64,000 nucleotides of DNA from an uncultured Clostridia bacterium (GCA_944346885.1 CALVMR010000014.1:86656-150655); one strand, 5' to 3'. Counted from the first letter of the stretch, positions 43,108 through 51,721 are shown. Notes: generated by a model not told the origin, from the sequence alone. A program made the numbers and translations.

Positions 43108-43152
43108 GTGTACCGGTCTTTCAAAAGAGCGGCAAAAGCGGAGAAAGCTCCG

Positions 43153-43731
43153 TCATTTCCCTTCGTGCACGGGATTGAACCGCGTCATCACCTGCACGAT
43201 ATCCCCGCTCTTTACAAATTCGAGCGCGGCATCGGCGGCGGCGGAGCAGGCGTCCGCAAACAGCGAATAATCCTCCTTGCGGATGTTGGCGAGCACATAA
43301 TGGATGATGGGAATGTTCACCTCTTCGTCTCGGATGCCGATGCGGATGCGGGCGAACTCTCCGCTGCCCACCTCGGCAAGAATGCTGCGCATCCCGTTGT
43401 GCGTGCCCGCACTGCCGCTTTGGCGGATGCGGATCTTCCCCTTGGGCAGATCGTAATCGTCGTAGATGACGAGCAGGTGCGCAAGATCGCACTTATATTT
43501 TGCAAGAAGCTGCTTTACCGCCCTGCCCGAAGCGTTCATATAGGTGACGGGGCGGGCGAACACGACCTTTTCCCCGCCGAGATTCGCCTCGGCAACGGAG
43601 GCTTCGCACTCCTTTTTTTTAAACTTTGCCCCCGCCTTTGCCGCCGCTTCTCCCACGGCGAGAAAGCCGAGGTTGTGAAAGGTGGTCTCGTACTTTTTTT
43701 CGGGATTGCCAAGCCCCACGATGAGAAACAT
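43153..43731 (-). CDS. pth: Peptidyl-tRNA hydrolase
   Basis: The 192-residue protein has GLGNPEKKYETTFHNLGF (about 6-23, catalytic His about 20), RPVTYMNASG (about 61-70) and IYDDYDLPKGKIRIRQSGSA (about 90-109) with catalytic Asp. GTHNGMRS follows. It frees tRNA from prematurely released peptidyl-tRNA. GGAGGGAGCG sits directly before the ATG at 43731. Confidence 0.97.
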   Translation of the reverse strand: MFLIVGLGNPEKKYETTFHNLGFLAVGEAAAKAGAKFKKKECEASVAEANLGGEKVVFARPVTYMNASGRAVKQLLAKYKCDLAHLLVIYDDYDLPKGKIRIRQSGSAGTHNGMRSILAEVGSGEFARIRIGIRDEEVNIPIIHYVLANIRKEDYSLFADACSAAADAALEFVKSGDIVQVMTRFNPVHEGK

Positions 43732-44090
43732 CGCTCCCTCCTTCGTCCGCGCGCCGCGCCGCATGTACGGTAATATATCCCGCCGCATGCGCAAAGCATC
43801 TGCCGCACCGCGTGCAGGATAGAACCGCGCCCGTACGCGCGAACGCCGCGTTTTTATAAAACGCGGCATGGTCCGTCCGTAAAAATGTTGATAAAGAAGC
43901 CCTGCAACACACCCGATCGCGCTTATGCAAAACCGCGTTTTGAACAGGCTCCCTCGCGCGGCGTTTACGCCGCTTGCAGGAAAGGCGAAGCTGCGGTACT
44001 TCCGCAAGGGCGCACCCCGGAAAATACCGCGGCGAGGCAAACTTCCGCCGCCTCGAACGCAGCGAGAGCGGCGGATGCATCCACCAAATT
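43732..44090. other. Intergenic region between prs and pth
   Basis: About 360 bp of GC-rich DNA without a recognisable gene. An inverted repeat GCCGCGTTTT / AAAACGCGGC (43845-43867) could be a hairpin or weak terminator. TATATT near 43770 on the minus strand is a possible -10 for pth but lacks a good -35. Confidence 0.4.
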
Positions 44091-44130
44091 GCAGCCCTCT
44101 CGGCAGACGCAAGCCTGCCGAGAGGGCTGC
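44091..44130 (-). terminator. Hairpin after prs
   Basis: A perfect 16-bp stem GCAGCCCTCTCGGCAG / CTGCCGAGAGGGCTGC with an 8-nt loop, 9 nt past the prs stop. The downstream T-run on the minus strand is short (AATTTGG). Confidence 0.65.
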
Positions 44131-44139
44131 GGGCGGGGT

Positions 44140-45093
44140 TTAGTCGTAAATTTTCGACATCGGCTTGTCGAGATACACGTTTTCGATCGCCGCGGCAAAA
44201 ATATCGGCGACGGAAATGACGGTGATCTTATCCAGCTTTTTTTCGGGCGGCAGGTCGATGGTGTTGAGCACCGCCAGCTCTTTGATGGGCGCGGCGGCAA
44301 GCCGTTCGATGGCGGGGCCGCTGAACACGGCGTGCGTGCAGCCGGCATACACTTCCTTGGCACCGTTGTCCATGAGCGCCTTTGCGCCCTGGCAGATGGT
44401 GCCCGCGGTATCGATCATATCGTCGATCATGAGGCATTTTTTGCCCTCGATATCGCCGATGATGTTCATCACTTCCATCACGTTCGCCTTGGGGCGGCGC
44501 TTATCGATGATCGCCATTTGGCAATTCAGCTTCATGGCGACGTTGCGCGCACGGGTGACCGAACCGATATCCGGCGAAACGACGACAAAATTTTCGTCGA
44601 TGATCTTTTTGTTGCGGAAATAATTGTACAGCGTGGGCCCGCCCAAAAGATGATCGAGCGGAATGTTGAAAAAACCTTGGATCTGCGCCGCATGCAGATC
44701 CATCGTCAGCACCCTGTCCGCACCGGCGGCGGTGATGAGGTCCGCCACGAGCTTTGCGGTGATCGGATCGCGCGAACGCGCCTTTCTATCCTGTCGGGCG
44801 TAACCGAAATACGGGATGACCGCCGTGATGCGCCCCGCGCTTGCGCGCCGCGCCGCGTCGATCATGATGAGCAGCTCCATCAAATTGTCGTTGACGGGGG
44901 CGGAAGTGGATTGGATGATGAACAGGTCTCTGCCGCGCACCGTTTCATCCAGATGCACCGACGTTTCCCCGTCTGAAAAACAGCCCACCTCCACGCCGCC
45001 GAGCTCGGTGTTGAGCTTTTTGGCGATCGACTCCGCGAGGGGACGATTGGAATTTCCCGCAAAGAGTTTGATCTCGTTGCCGTGCGTTATCAT
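44140..45093 (-). CDS. prs: Ribose-phosphate pyrophosphokinase
   Basis: The 317-residue PRPP synthetase has FSDGETSV (about 40-47), [11 protein letters not shown] (about 94-104, ATP binding), [12 protein letters not shown] (about 129-140) and the PRPP loop [17 protein letters not shown] (about 216-232). It makes PRPP from ribose 5-phosphate and ATP. GGAGG sits 5 nt before the ATG at 45093. An earlier in-frame start lacks a ribosome site. A long leader with a terminator hairpin suggests regulation by attenuation. Confidence 0.98.
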   Translation of the reverse strand: MITHGNEIKLFAGNSNRPLAESIAKKLNTELGGVEVGCFSDGETSVHLDETVRGRDLFIIQSTSAPVNDNLMELLIMIDAARRASAGRITAVIPYFGYARQDRKARSRDPITAKLVADLITAAGADRVLTMDLHAAQIQGFFNIPLDHLLGGPTLYNYFRNKKIIDENFVVVSPDIGSVTRARNVAMKLNCQMAIIDKRRPKANVMEVMNIIGDIEGKKCLMIDDMIDTAGTICQGAKALMDNGAKEVYAGCTHAVFSGPAIERLAAAPIKELAVLNTIDLPPEKKLDKITVISVADIFAAAIENVYLDKPMSKIYD

Positions 45094-45104
45094 GCGTACC
45101 TCCG

Positions 45105-45135
45105 AAAAAAGCGCTATGCGCGCCGCGCATACCGC
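45105..45135 (-). terminator. Attenuator-type terminator in the prs leader
   Basis: On the minus strand GCGGTATGCGC-GGC-GCGCATAGCGC forms a stem with 10 of 11 pairs and a 3-nt loop. Six T residues follow directly, then the prs ribosome site GGAGG. It is an intrinsic terminator upstream of the coding region. A small hairpin CGGT-AAAA-ACCG just before it overlaps its 5' arm by one base. Confidence 0.75.
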
Positions 45136-45357
45136 GGTTTTTACCGTTGCCGAAACACCCGCCCGCCATGCCCTGCGGCAGGCAGAGACGGCAGCCGCGC
45201 AACAGGTGAACGTTGCGCGCACCATCCCCCGCGGGTCGGAAAAAGAAAGCGTACACGGCTTTTATAAAGCAAGGAAAAAGCCGTGGCAGAACATCCCGTT
45301 CCGCCATCCCCCGATGCATGCGAGCCGCGGTTTCCCCCTGCGGCAGGCTGCCATTCT

Positions 45358-45386
45358 ATTGTAAAATGTTTGCGGCAAATAGTCAA
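45358..45386 (-). promoter_or_regulatory. Promoter of prs with about 258-nt leader
   Basis: TTGACT, 17-nt spacer, TACAAT on the minus strand. The leader contains a stable hairpin CACGGCTTTT / AAAAGCCGTG (45250-45283) and two copies of GGGGGATGG before the attenuator. Confidence 0.8.
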
Positions 45387-45494
45387 CCGTTTCACGCCCG
45401 TTTCGCGCCCGCGCGCAAAAATTCTTCGGCGCGGCATTTTTCCGCCCGAAACGGCGCGCCGCTTTGGCGGCGTTTGCCGTTTGCCCCGCGCCGT

Positions 45495-45953
45495 TTACCG
45501 CAAACACCGCTCGCGCATAGCGCGGAAAAAACCGCTCAAAATTTGCGAGCACTCCTCTTCCAGCACGCCCCCTTCCGTTTCCAGCGTATGGTTGAGCAGG
45601 TTGCTTGCCGCAAGTTCCTGCGTCATCGACCTGCCTTTTTGTTCATAGGCGCCGAAATACACCTTGCGGATGCGCGCGTTCAGCGCCGCACCCATGCACA
45701 TGGGGCACGGTTCAAGCGTGACGTAAAGATCGCAGTTTTCCAGCCGCCAGCTCTTTAATTTTTTGCAGGCGCGGTCGATGGCGTACATCTCCGCATGCGA
45801 GCTGGCAAGCTGCGTTTTTGCGCGGCGGTTGTAGCCGGAGCCCAAGATCTTCCCCTCGCACACCACGACCGCCCCGACGGGCACCTCGCCCTGCGCCAAT
45901 CCCTTTTTTGCGCAGCGGAGCGCCGCCCGCATGAATTTTACCTTCTCCTCCAT
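45495..45953 (-). CDS. tadA: tRNA-specific adenosine deaminase
   Basis: The 152-residue deaminase has the zinc site SSHAEMYAI (His and catalytic Glu, about 52-60) and PCPMCMGA (about 82-89). It converts A34 to inosine in tRNA-Arg(ACG). GGAGG sits 4 nt before the ATG at 45953, inside the end of the M14 peptidase gene (16-nt overlap). Confidence 0.95.
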   Translation of the reverse strand: MEEKVKFMRAALRCAKKGLAQGEVPVGAVVVCEGKILGSGYNRRAKTQLASSHAEMYAIDRACKKLKSWRLENCDLYVTLEPCPMCMGAALNARIRKVYFGAYEQKGRSMTQELAASNLLNHTLETEGGVLEEECSQILSGFFRAMRERCLR

Positions 45954-46771
45954 AATTCCTCCGCAAGGCAGGCGGGCACGCCGCCGTTTTTTTGCAGCAG
46001 ATCGGGCAATTCCTCCTCGCCGGGCGGCTGCGCCGCCTCTTCCCGCCCCGCCTCGATCGTAAACGCGGGGATCTTGCAGGCGCGGATGCACCAATCCTTA
46101 TACCCGCCGCAGCTGCCGCCGATGCGTTTGACGGCATACCCCGTTTCCCGCGCGAGCGCGTCGGCGAGCGCCGCATCGCGCCGCTCGGCGGCGCCGCTCT
46201 GCCCGAACTGCCAATAGATCTCTTCTCCTTTGGTATGGTAACTGACCGTGGCGGCGGGCTGCACCACCCGCGTAAAGGCGCGCAGGGCGCGCGTCTCCGG
46301 CTCCGAAAACGGAGCGGGTCCGATGTAATTTTCGGGCGCGGGAAAATGCACGTTGCGCACGCCCTGCCCCCAATCCGCATCGAAATTCACGTTCAGATCC
46401 ACGGCGTTGGCGTTCGCTTTCCACAAACGAAGATCCGCCCTGCCGTTCACCCGCCGCAAAAACGCCGCGCGCGCGGGCGGGAGGGTGCGCAAAAACGCTT
46501 CGCCGCGCAGGGCGATCGCCGCGCCGTCCGGATTGGCGCAGGGAATAAACCAGCACCCGCCCCGCCGAACGCCGCGGCGGACGTGTTCGAGCGCCAAGAG
46601 CATGGTGACCCACTCCCGCGCGTGAATGGCGTATTGAAACAGCAGGTAGGGATACGCCCGCTCCCCCGCCAGCATCGCCACGATCGGCTGCCCGCAGACG
46701 CTTTCGCCGATCACCCGCTTTTCGCCGCCGTAACTTGCGTAAAAGGCATAGACCCGTTCCAGTGCATCCAT
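45938..46771 (-). CDS. M14-family zinc carboxypeptidase
   Basis: The 277-residue protein has the M14 zinc motif HAREW (about 51-55) and NPDG (about 80-83). NAVDLNVNFD (about 120-129), YHTKGEEIYW with the second His (about 173-182) and a C-terminal TIEAGRE with catalytic Glu complete the site. There is no signal peptide, so it may act in the cytosol on peptidoglycan-derived gamma-D-glutamyl peptides or other peptides. The ATG at 46771 lacks a ribosome site. TATAGT lies 8 nt upstream, so a leaderless mRNA is possible. Confidence 0.85.
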   Translation of the reverse strand: MDALERVYAFYASYGGEKRVIGESVCGQPIVAMLAGERAYPYLLFQYAIHAREWVTMLLALEHVRRGVRRGGCWFIPCANPDGAAIALRGEAFLRTLPPARAAFLRRVNGRADLRLWKANANAVDLNVNFDADWGQGVRNVHFPAPENYIGPAPFSEPETRALRAFTRVVQPAATVSYHTKGEEIYWQFGQSGAAERRDAALADALARETGYAVKRIGGSCGGYKDWCIRACKIPAFTIEAGREEAAQPPGEEELPDLLQKNGGVPACLAEELWRRR

Positions 46772-46972
46772 ATACTATCACTATATGGCGCCCGAACGGC
46801 TTTTGTACCGTCGCTCCGAAAGGGCGAAGCCGCTTCCGCCCGCCGCCCGCAAAAAGCAGAGCGGATTTTTACGCCGGAAAAACGGGGTTTGCGCAAAAAA
46901 ACAGAGCCTTCTTACGCAAACTTGGCGGATTTTTGCGCAAAGAGAGCGCCGCAGGCGGGCTTAAACGCGGCG

Positions 46973-47410
46973 CTATTTGTGATACTCTCCGCCGCCGTTG
47001 ATCATATAGGCGCGGTAGATCTGTTCGAGCAGCACGACGCGCATCAGTTGGTGCGGAAAGGTCATCGCCGAAAAGGAGAGCAACAGGTCCGCGCGCGCCT
47101 TGACGCGCGCGTCCAGCCCGCAGGAAGAGCCGATCACAAAAGTGACCTCCGCCCCCGCCGCCGAAAGCTCTTTCATCTTTGCGGCGAACGCCTCGCTGGA
47201 AAGCGCCTTCCCCTCCACCGCAAGCACCACAACGTACCCGCGCAAACGGGGAAGCACGGCTTCCGCCTCTTCGGCAAGCGTGCGCCGCTCCGCAAGCTCT
47301 TCCACGCGCACGTCTGCAAAACGGGAGAGCCGCTTGCCGTACTCCGCCGCGGCGTCCGCATAAAATTTTTCTTTGAGTTTGCCGATGCACACAACGCGCA
47401 CTTTCTGCAT
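46973..47410 (-). CDS. rlmH: 23S rRNA pseudouridine-1915 N3-methyltransferase RlmH
   Basis: The 145-residue SPOUT methyltransferase has the C-terminal knot signature MTFPHQLMRVVLLEQIYRAY (about 115-134) and the end GGGEYHK. The usual GGxxG loop is GSSCGL here. It methylates pseudouridine 1915 in 23S rRNA. The ATG shares one base with the stop of the CPBP gene (TGATG), so translation is coupled. Confidence 0.95.
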   Translation of the reverse strand: MQKVRVVCIGKLKEKFYADAAAEYGKRLSRFADVRVEELAERRTLAEEAEAVLPRLRGYVVVLAVEGKALSSEAFAAKMKELSAAGAEVTFVIGSSCGLDARVKARADLLLSFSAMTFPHQLMRVVLLEQIYRAYMINGGGEYHK

Positions 47411-48510
47411 CACAGCACCCCCGTGACGAAGATAAACACCCAGAGCGCCGCGCACACGAGGATCCCCGGCAGCGCGGGCTTTACGAACGCCCTGCACGGA
47501 ACGCTCTGCCGCGCGTTGCCGCGCTTATCGAAAAAGATAAGCCACGCCAGCGAAGCGAGCAGGGCGAGCGCGGAGAGCACGTATATGGCAATCTCCCCGC
47601 CCGCGGAAACGGTTTGCAAAAAGGAAAAACGCATATCGAAGACGATCAGGGCATTGTTCAAAAAGTGCGCCGCCACGGCGGGCAGCAGCGAATCCGCACG
47701 GATGGCTAGCAGCGTGAACGCCGCGCCGCAGAGAAACTGGTAGACCGTCTGTTCCGGGCTTTGATGAAAGAGCGAAAAGCACAGCCCGCCCAGCAGGCAG
47801 GCAGCCGCCGTACCCAGCGCCTTCATCCCCTGCAAGAGCACGCCGCGGAAGATGCTCTCCTCCAATACGGCGGGGAGCACGGCAACCACCGCCAACACCC
47901 CGACGATGCCGCCGCCCGCCAGCGTGGGAAGCATTGAGGCGTCTGCCGCGCCCCCCTCGTAGCCGATCAAGCCGAGCAACTGCAAAAAATAGCCGTTCGC
48001 CTTTTCCAAACTGAACAAAAGCCCGAACTGCATTGCCGCGGCGATCAAAAAATACCGCCACTTGGTTTTACGCCAGCCGAAAGCGCGCGGCTTTTCCTTA
48101 TAAAGAAAGACGATCGCCGCCAAAGCCCCCGCGTAGAGCAGCTGATAGAGCAGGTACGAAAGATACTTTGCCGCGTCCGTTCCCGTAACGGCATCGACCG
48201 ATGTGCCCTGCGTCCGCGCGATAAGCAGAACGGTGATCGAATAAACGCTGTTGAGAAGCAGCATGCCGAGAATGACGGCAGAAAAAAAGCCGCCCGAAAG
48301 CCGTGCCCTGCCGTACAGCGGCGAGCGCTGCGGTGCGGCAAACTCTCCGCCCTGCCCCGCTTCGGGGGCGGGCGCGCCGCCCGTTTTCATTTCGTCTTGT
48401 TTCGGAACTTGCCCCGCTTCGGGCGCGGGCATGCCGCCCGTTTTCATTTCGTCTGATTTCGGAGCTTGCCCCGCTTCGGGCGCGGGCATGCCGCCTTTGT
48501 TCGGATCCAT
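47410..48510 (-). CDS. CPBP-family intramembrane metalloprotease with N-terminal repeats
   Basis: The 366-residue protein has eight hydrophobic segments and the CPBP (Abi/CAAX protease) motifs EESIFRG (about 222-228), SLFHQSPEQ (about 250-258) and HFLNNAL (about 286-292). The first 55 residues are soluble and hold three copies of a 19-residue unit opening with GG-x-PAPEAGQ. In DNA these are 57-bp repeats (48352-48495). The substrate is unknown. The ATG at 48510 has no ribosome site but lies exactly where transcription should start. Confidence 0.87.
   Translation of the reverse strand: MDPNKGGMPAPEAGQAPKSDEMKTGGMPAPEAGQVPKQDEMKTGGAPAPEAGQGGEFAAPQRSPLYGRARLSGGFFSAVILGMLLLNSVYSITVLLIARTQGTSVDAVTGTDAAKYLSYLLYQLLYAGALAAIVFLYKEKPRAFGWRKTKWRYFLIAAAMQFGLLFSLEKANGYFLQLLGLIGYEGGAADASMLPTLAGGGIVGVLAVVAVLPAVLEESIFRGVLLQGMKALGTAAACLLGGLCFSLFHQSPEQTVYQFLCGAAFTLLAIRADSLLPAVAAHFLNNALIVFDMRFSFLQTVSAGGEIAIYVLSALALLASLAWLIFFDKRGNARQSVPCRAFVKPALPGILVCAALWVFIFVTGVL
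48352..48495. repeat. 57-bp coding tandem repeat
   Basis: Two full units and a partial third encode the repeated Pro/Ala/Glu/Gln segment of the CPBP protein. The copies are nearly identical in DNA (CCCGCTTCGGGCGCGGGCAT recurs). Confidence 0.8.
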
Positions 48511-48516
48511 GCCATT

Positions 48517-48545
48517 ATTATAACGAAAAATTTTGCACAAGTAAA
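48517..48545 (-). promoter_or_regulatory. Promoter placing the start site at the CPBP start codon
   Basis: TTTACT, 17-nt spacer, TATAAT on the minus strand. The -10 ends 7 nt from the A of the ATG, predicting a leaderless transcript. Confidence 0.6.
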
Positions 48546-48576
48546 TAAAAACCTTTCCCTTTGCGCGAATTTCTGC

Positions 48577-48582
48577 TATAAT
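48577..48582 (+). promoter_or_regulatory. -10 element of the fumarase gene
   Basis: TATAAT, 24 nt upstream of the ribosome site GGAGG. The -35 (TTTCCC) is poor, so an activator may be needed. Confidence 0.5.
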
Positions 48583-48612
48583 CGTAACAGAAAAACGTTT
48601 CGGAGGAACACC

Positions 48613-49452
48613 ATGCGGACCGTCCGCGCAGAAGAGATCGAACAGACGATATGCGGTTTGGCAAAAGAGGCGTGCCTCGGCATTATCCCCGCCTGCGAAC
48701 GCGCCTTGACCGAAGCCGCCGCACGGGAAAAAGAAGGGAGCGCCGCGCGCTTTGCGCTGGAAACGGTGCTGCAAAACGCACAGACGGCGAGAGAGGAGCG
48801 CATGCCCGTCTGCCAAGACACGGGCTACGCCGTTATCCTTGCCGAGATCGGGCAAAACGTGCACATCGAGGGCTCCTTTGCGGACGCCGTAAACCGCGGC
48901 GTGCGCAGGGCATACGAAGAAAACTGCTTCCGAAAAAGCGTATGCGACCCCCTCACGCGCGTAAACACAACAGACAATACGCCCGCCGCCATCCATACCG
49001 AACTTACCGAAGGAGACAGGGTGCGGCTGACGTTTTTGCCCAAGGGGTTCGGCAGCGAAAACATGTCTCGCCTGTATATGCTCACCCCGTCGCAGGGAAC
49101 GGAGGGGATCCTCCGCAGCATCGTGGAGACCGTGCGCCTAGCCGGCAGCCGCCCCTGCCCGCCCGTTGTATGCGGCGTGGGGATCGGCGGCACGTTCGAC
49201 ACCTGTGCTCTCCTCGCCAAAAAGGCGCTCACGCGCGAACCCGGCTTGCACCACCCGCGCCAAGATATCGCCGCCATCGAACGCGAAGCGCTGGCGCGCA
49301 TCAACGCCCTCGGCATCGGGCCGCAGGGATTCGGCGGAAAAACGACGGCGCTCGGCGTCCTCTGCGAAGTTGCCCCCACGCACATTGCGGGGCTGCCCGT
49401 TGCCGTCAACATCCAATGCCACTGCATGCGCTGCACAAGCGCGGAGATTTAA
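48613..49452 (+). CDS. Class I fumarate hydratase, alpha subunit
   Basis: The 279-residue protein is the N-terminal-type subunit of the [4Fe-4S] fumarase/tartrate dehydratase family. Cluster cysteines lie in MPVCQDTGYAV (about 62-72), GVGIGGTFDTC (about 190-200) and QCHCMRC (about 268-274). It interconverts fumarate and malate with the beta subunit. Oxygen-labile enzymes of this class are typical of anaerobes. L-tartrate dehydratase is the alternative. GGAGG precedes the ATG by 6 nt. Confidence 0.92.
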   Translation: MRTVRAEEIEQTICGLAKEACLGIIPACERALTEAAAREKEGSAARFALETVLQNAQTAREERMPVCQDTGYAVILAEIGQNVHIEGSFADAVNRGVRRAYEENCFRKSVCDPLTRVNTTDNTPAAIHTELTEGDRVRLTFLPKGFGSENMSRLYMLTPSQGTEGILRSIVETVRLAGSRPCPPVVCGVGIGGTFDTCALLAKKALTREPGLHHPRQDIAAIEREALARINALGIGPQGFGGKTTALGVLCEVAPTHIAGLPVAVNIQCHCMRCTSAEI

Positions 49453-49477
49453 GAAAAATAACGAGATTTTGCCCGTT

Positions 49478-49498
49478 TATGCGACGCATAGTACTATG
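49478..49498. repeat. Dyad element, copy 2
   Basis: ATGCGACGCATAGTACTATG, the same element as at 6331-6353 with one change. It lies in the 92-bp gap between the two fumarase subunit genes. Confidence 0.6.
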
Positions 49499-49544
49499 AC
49501 AAAGGGGTAAAAATCCTATTTTGCGAACGATTTCGGAGAATAAC

Positions 49545-50075
49545 ATGAAAAAACTTACATTGCCGTTGAAACAGGAAGAGATCGAAAATTTGCGGGCGGG
49601 CGAGAGCGTTTCTTTGAGCGGAACGCTCCTGACCGGGCGCGACTGCGCCCACAAGCGCATCTGCGAAATGCTCGACAGGGGCGAGCCGCTCCCCTTTCCG
49701 CTCCGCGGAGAGACCATTTACTACGCAGGGCCCTGCCCCGCCCCCGCAGGCAAGGCTTGCGGCAGCTGCGGCCCCACCACCAGCGCGCGCATGGACGCGT
49801 ACGCGCCCCGCCTTTTGGAACTCGGTTTAAAGGGAATGGTCGGCAAAGGCGAACGCAGCGAAGAAGTTCGCGCCGCGATCGCAAACACCCGCGCCGTGTA
49901 TTTTGCGGCGATCGGCGGAGCGGGCGCGCTGTACGGTAACGCCGTTTGCAAAAGCGAACTCATCGCCTTCCCCGACCTGCTGAGCGAAGCCGTATACCGC
50001 TTTACCGTAAAAGATTTCCCCTGCATCGTTGCCATCGACTGCCGCGGCGAAACGATCTACAAGCCTTCGCTTTGA
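49545..50075 (+). CDS. Class I fumarate hydratase, beta subunit
   Basis: The 176-residue protein matches the C-terminal domain of class I fumarases: SLSGTLLTGRDCAHKRI (about 24-40), YYAGPCPAP (about 60-68), CGPTTSARMD (about 76-85) and GKGERSEE (about 100-107). It forms the active enzyme with the alpha subunit. CGGAG precedes the ATG. It is separated from the alpha gene by 92 bp carrying the dyad element, whereas subunits are more often adjacent or overlapping. Confidence 0.92.
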   Translation: MKKLTLPLKQEEIENLRAGESVSLSGTLLTGRDCAHKRICEMLDRGEPLPFPLRGETIYYAGPCPAPAGKACGSCGPTTSARMDAYAPRLLELGLKGMVGKGERSEEVRAAIANTRAVYFAAIGGAGALYGNAVCKSELIAFPDLLSEAVYRFTVKDFPCIVAIDCRGETIYKPSL

Positions 50076-50194
50076 CCGCAGCAGGCGGCATGCTTCGGCT
50101 GCCCCCCCGCAGTACCCTTGCACGCCGTCGTCACGGCGGACGATCTGCGCTACCGGCAGCACCCGCAGCACCCGTTGTATACGCCGCATACGGA

Positions 50195-50240
50195 AAAGAG
50201 CCGCGGCGCATTCAAAAGAATGCGCCGCGGCTCTTTGTTT
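50195..50240. terminator. Strong bidirectional terminator after fumarase
   Basis: A perfect 19-bp stem AAAGAGCCGCGGCGCATTC / GAATGCGCCGCGGCTCTTT with an AAAA loop. It lies between fumarase (plus) and the GNAT gene (minus). The flanking 50076-50194 and 50241-50385 show no gene. Confidence 0.9.
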
Positions 50241-50385
50241 ACTGTTTCGGATAAAACGGCTGCCATCCGCCGATTCGGCGTTCCCTTCGCCGAGGGTCGA
50301 AAAGCGGTTGAATCACACCGTGTATCGATAAAACGGAGCAAATCGCAAAATTCCGTTCAAACCCGCAAAAACGTTTGCGCGCGCC

Positions 50386-51510
50386 TCACAGCGCCTTTAC
50401 GTAGGTGCGGCGGCGTTTGACGATCTCGCGTTCAAACACGTCCCACTGCGCCTGCACGGCGAGGTTGGTGACCAGTTCGGGGTTTGATTCGACGTGTTCG
50501 ATCTTATCCTCGATGATGTTTTTGGTGATGCGCGCCATCATCAGCGAGTTTACGCCCTTGTTTTGGAAATCTTCGCGCACGGCGACCAGCACCATTTCCA
50601 GCTCTTTGGGATGCTTGATGGCTTGCAAAAGACCAATGACGGCGCAGGGCGTCAGCCTGCCGCGGCTCTTTTGCAGTACCTTGCAAATGGAAGGGATGAT
50701 GACGCCGAAAGCGATGATCTCGTCGTCCTTATCCACCAAAACCGAGAGATAGCGCGGGTTGATGATGGTTGCAAACTGATCGAGCACGTTATCCATCTCC
50801 CGCCCTTCCAGCGGCACAAAGCAATCCAGCTTGGCATAGGTGGCGTTCATCATTTGCAGCAGCTTATGCCCGTAGCGCTTGATCAGCTGCTTCATGGGCG
50901 CCGTTTCGGAAACTTCGCGCAAGCCCAGCTTTTCGCGCACATACCCCGCGATGCGCTCCAAACGCGGATCCACCGCTTCGGGGATCTTGAAGTCGTATTC
51001 CACCCATTCGCTTTCGGGCGCAAACCCCTGCGCCTCCACAAGTTTGGGATAGTAATCGTAATTGTAATTGGTAGCGTAGGTGGCGCGGCGGTCGAACCCC
51101 TCAAAGAGCATGCCCTCCCTGTCTTGGTCGTTGAACCCCCAAGGGCCGTGGATGGTATCCATACCCGCTTCCCTGCCGTACGCCTCCACCGCGCCGATGA
51201 GCGCGGACGCCACTTCCTGATCGTTTATGCAATCGAAGCGGGAAAAACGGATGCACTTGCGCCCGGAGATCCGGTTGTAGCGCTTTTGGATGATGCCCAT
51301 GACCCTTCCCGCGAGCTTGCCGTCTTTATACGCCAAAAAACAGCGCGCGTCGCAGTCCTGCATGGCAAAATTTTTATTCGGGTCCGTCGCGTTCTTTTCG
51401 TCGCTGTAAAAGGACGGAACATAGTAAGGATCGTTCCTGTACAGCTGTACGGGGAACCGCGCAAATTTGCGCATGTCCGATCCGGATCGCACTTCCTTGA
51501 TCGTAACCAT
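50386..51510 (-). CDS. GNAT-like N-acetyltransferase family protein
   Basis: The 374-residue protein is larger than a single GNAT domain. The block GPWGFNDQDREGMLFEGFDR (about 121-140) and the C-terminal ELEMVLVAVREDFQNKGVNS (about 306-325), with a Q-x-x-G acetyl-CoA-like turn, fit a family common in Bacillota and Bacteroidota annotated as GNAT-like. The substrate is unknown. It is transcribed alone. AGAGG lies rather far (11 nt) from the ATG. Confidence 0.75.
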   Translation of the reverse strand: MVTIKEVRSGSDMRKFARFPVQLYRNDPYYVPSFYSDEKNATDPNKNFAMQDCDARCFLAYKDGKLAGRVMGIIQKRYNRISGRKCIRFSRFDCINDQEVASALIGAVEAYGREAGMDTIHGPWGFNDQDREGMLFEGFDRRATYATNYNYDYYPKLVEAQGFAPESEWVEYDFKIPEAVDPRLERIAGYVREKLGLREVSETAPMKQLIKRYGHKLLQMMNATYAKLDCFVPLEGREMDNVLDQFATIINPRYLSVLVDKDDEIIAFGVIIPSICKVLQKSRGRLTPCAVIGLLQAIKHPKELEMVLVAVREDFQNKGVNSLMMARITKNIIEDKIEHVESNPELVTNLAVQAQWDVFEREIVKRRRTYVKAL

Positions 51511-51564
51511 TTTTTATTTTTTCCTCTGTCATGTACTGGCGCGGGGATGCCGCGTTGTAAATAT

Positions 51565-51593
51565 AGTTTAACACATGCGCGGCGATTTTGCAA
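51565..51593 (-). promoter_or_regulatory. Promoter of the GNAT-like gene
   Basis: TTGCAA, 17-nt spacer, TAAACT on the minus strand, about 55 nt upstream of the ATG. Confidence 0.65.
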
Positions 51594-51721
51594 GGTCTTG
51601 CGCAAAACTTGTCACCTCCTTTTCTTTGATTTTCCGCAACTTTTCCATATTTTTGCCATTTTGCCGCCGAAAGGGCGCTCCGCGTCTTTAAAAATCGGGG
51701 GTGCTTTGCGGCGATAAGAGC

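Noticed and set aside
45364..45494. Signal recognition particle RNA after tadA, as in some Bacilli
   Set aside because: The conserved GGAAGGAAGCAGCC-type core is absent on both strands here.
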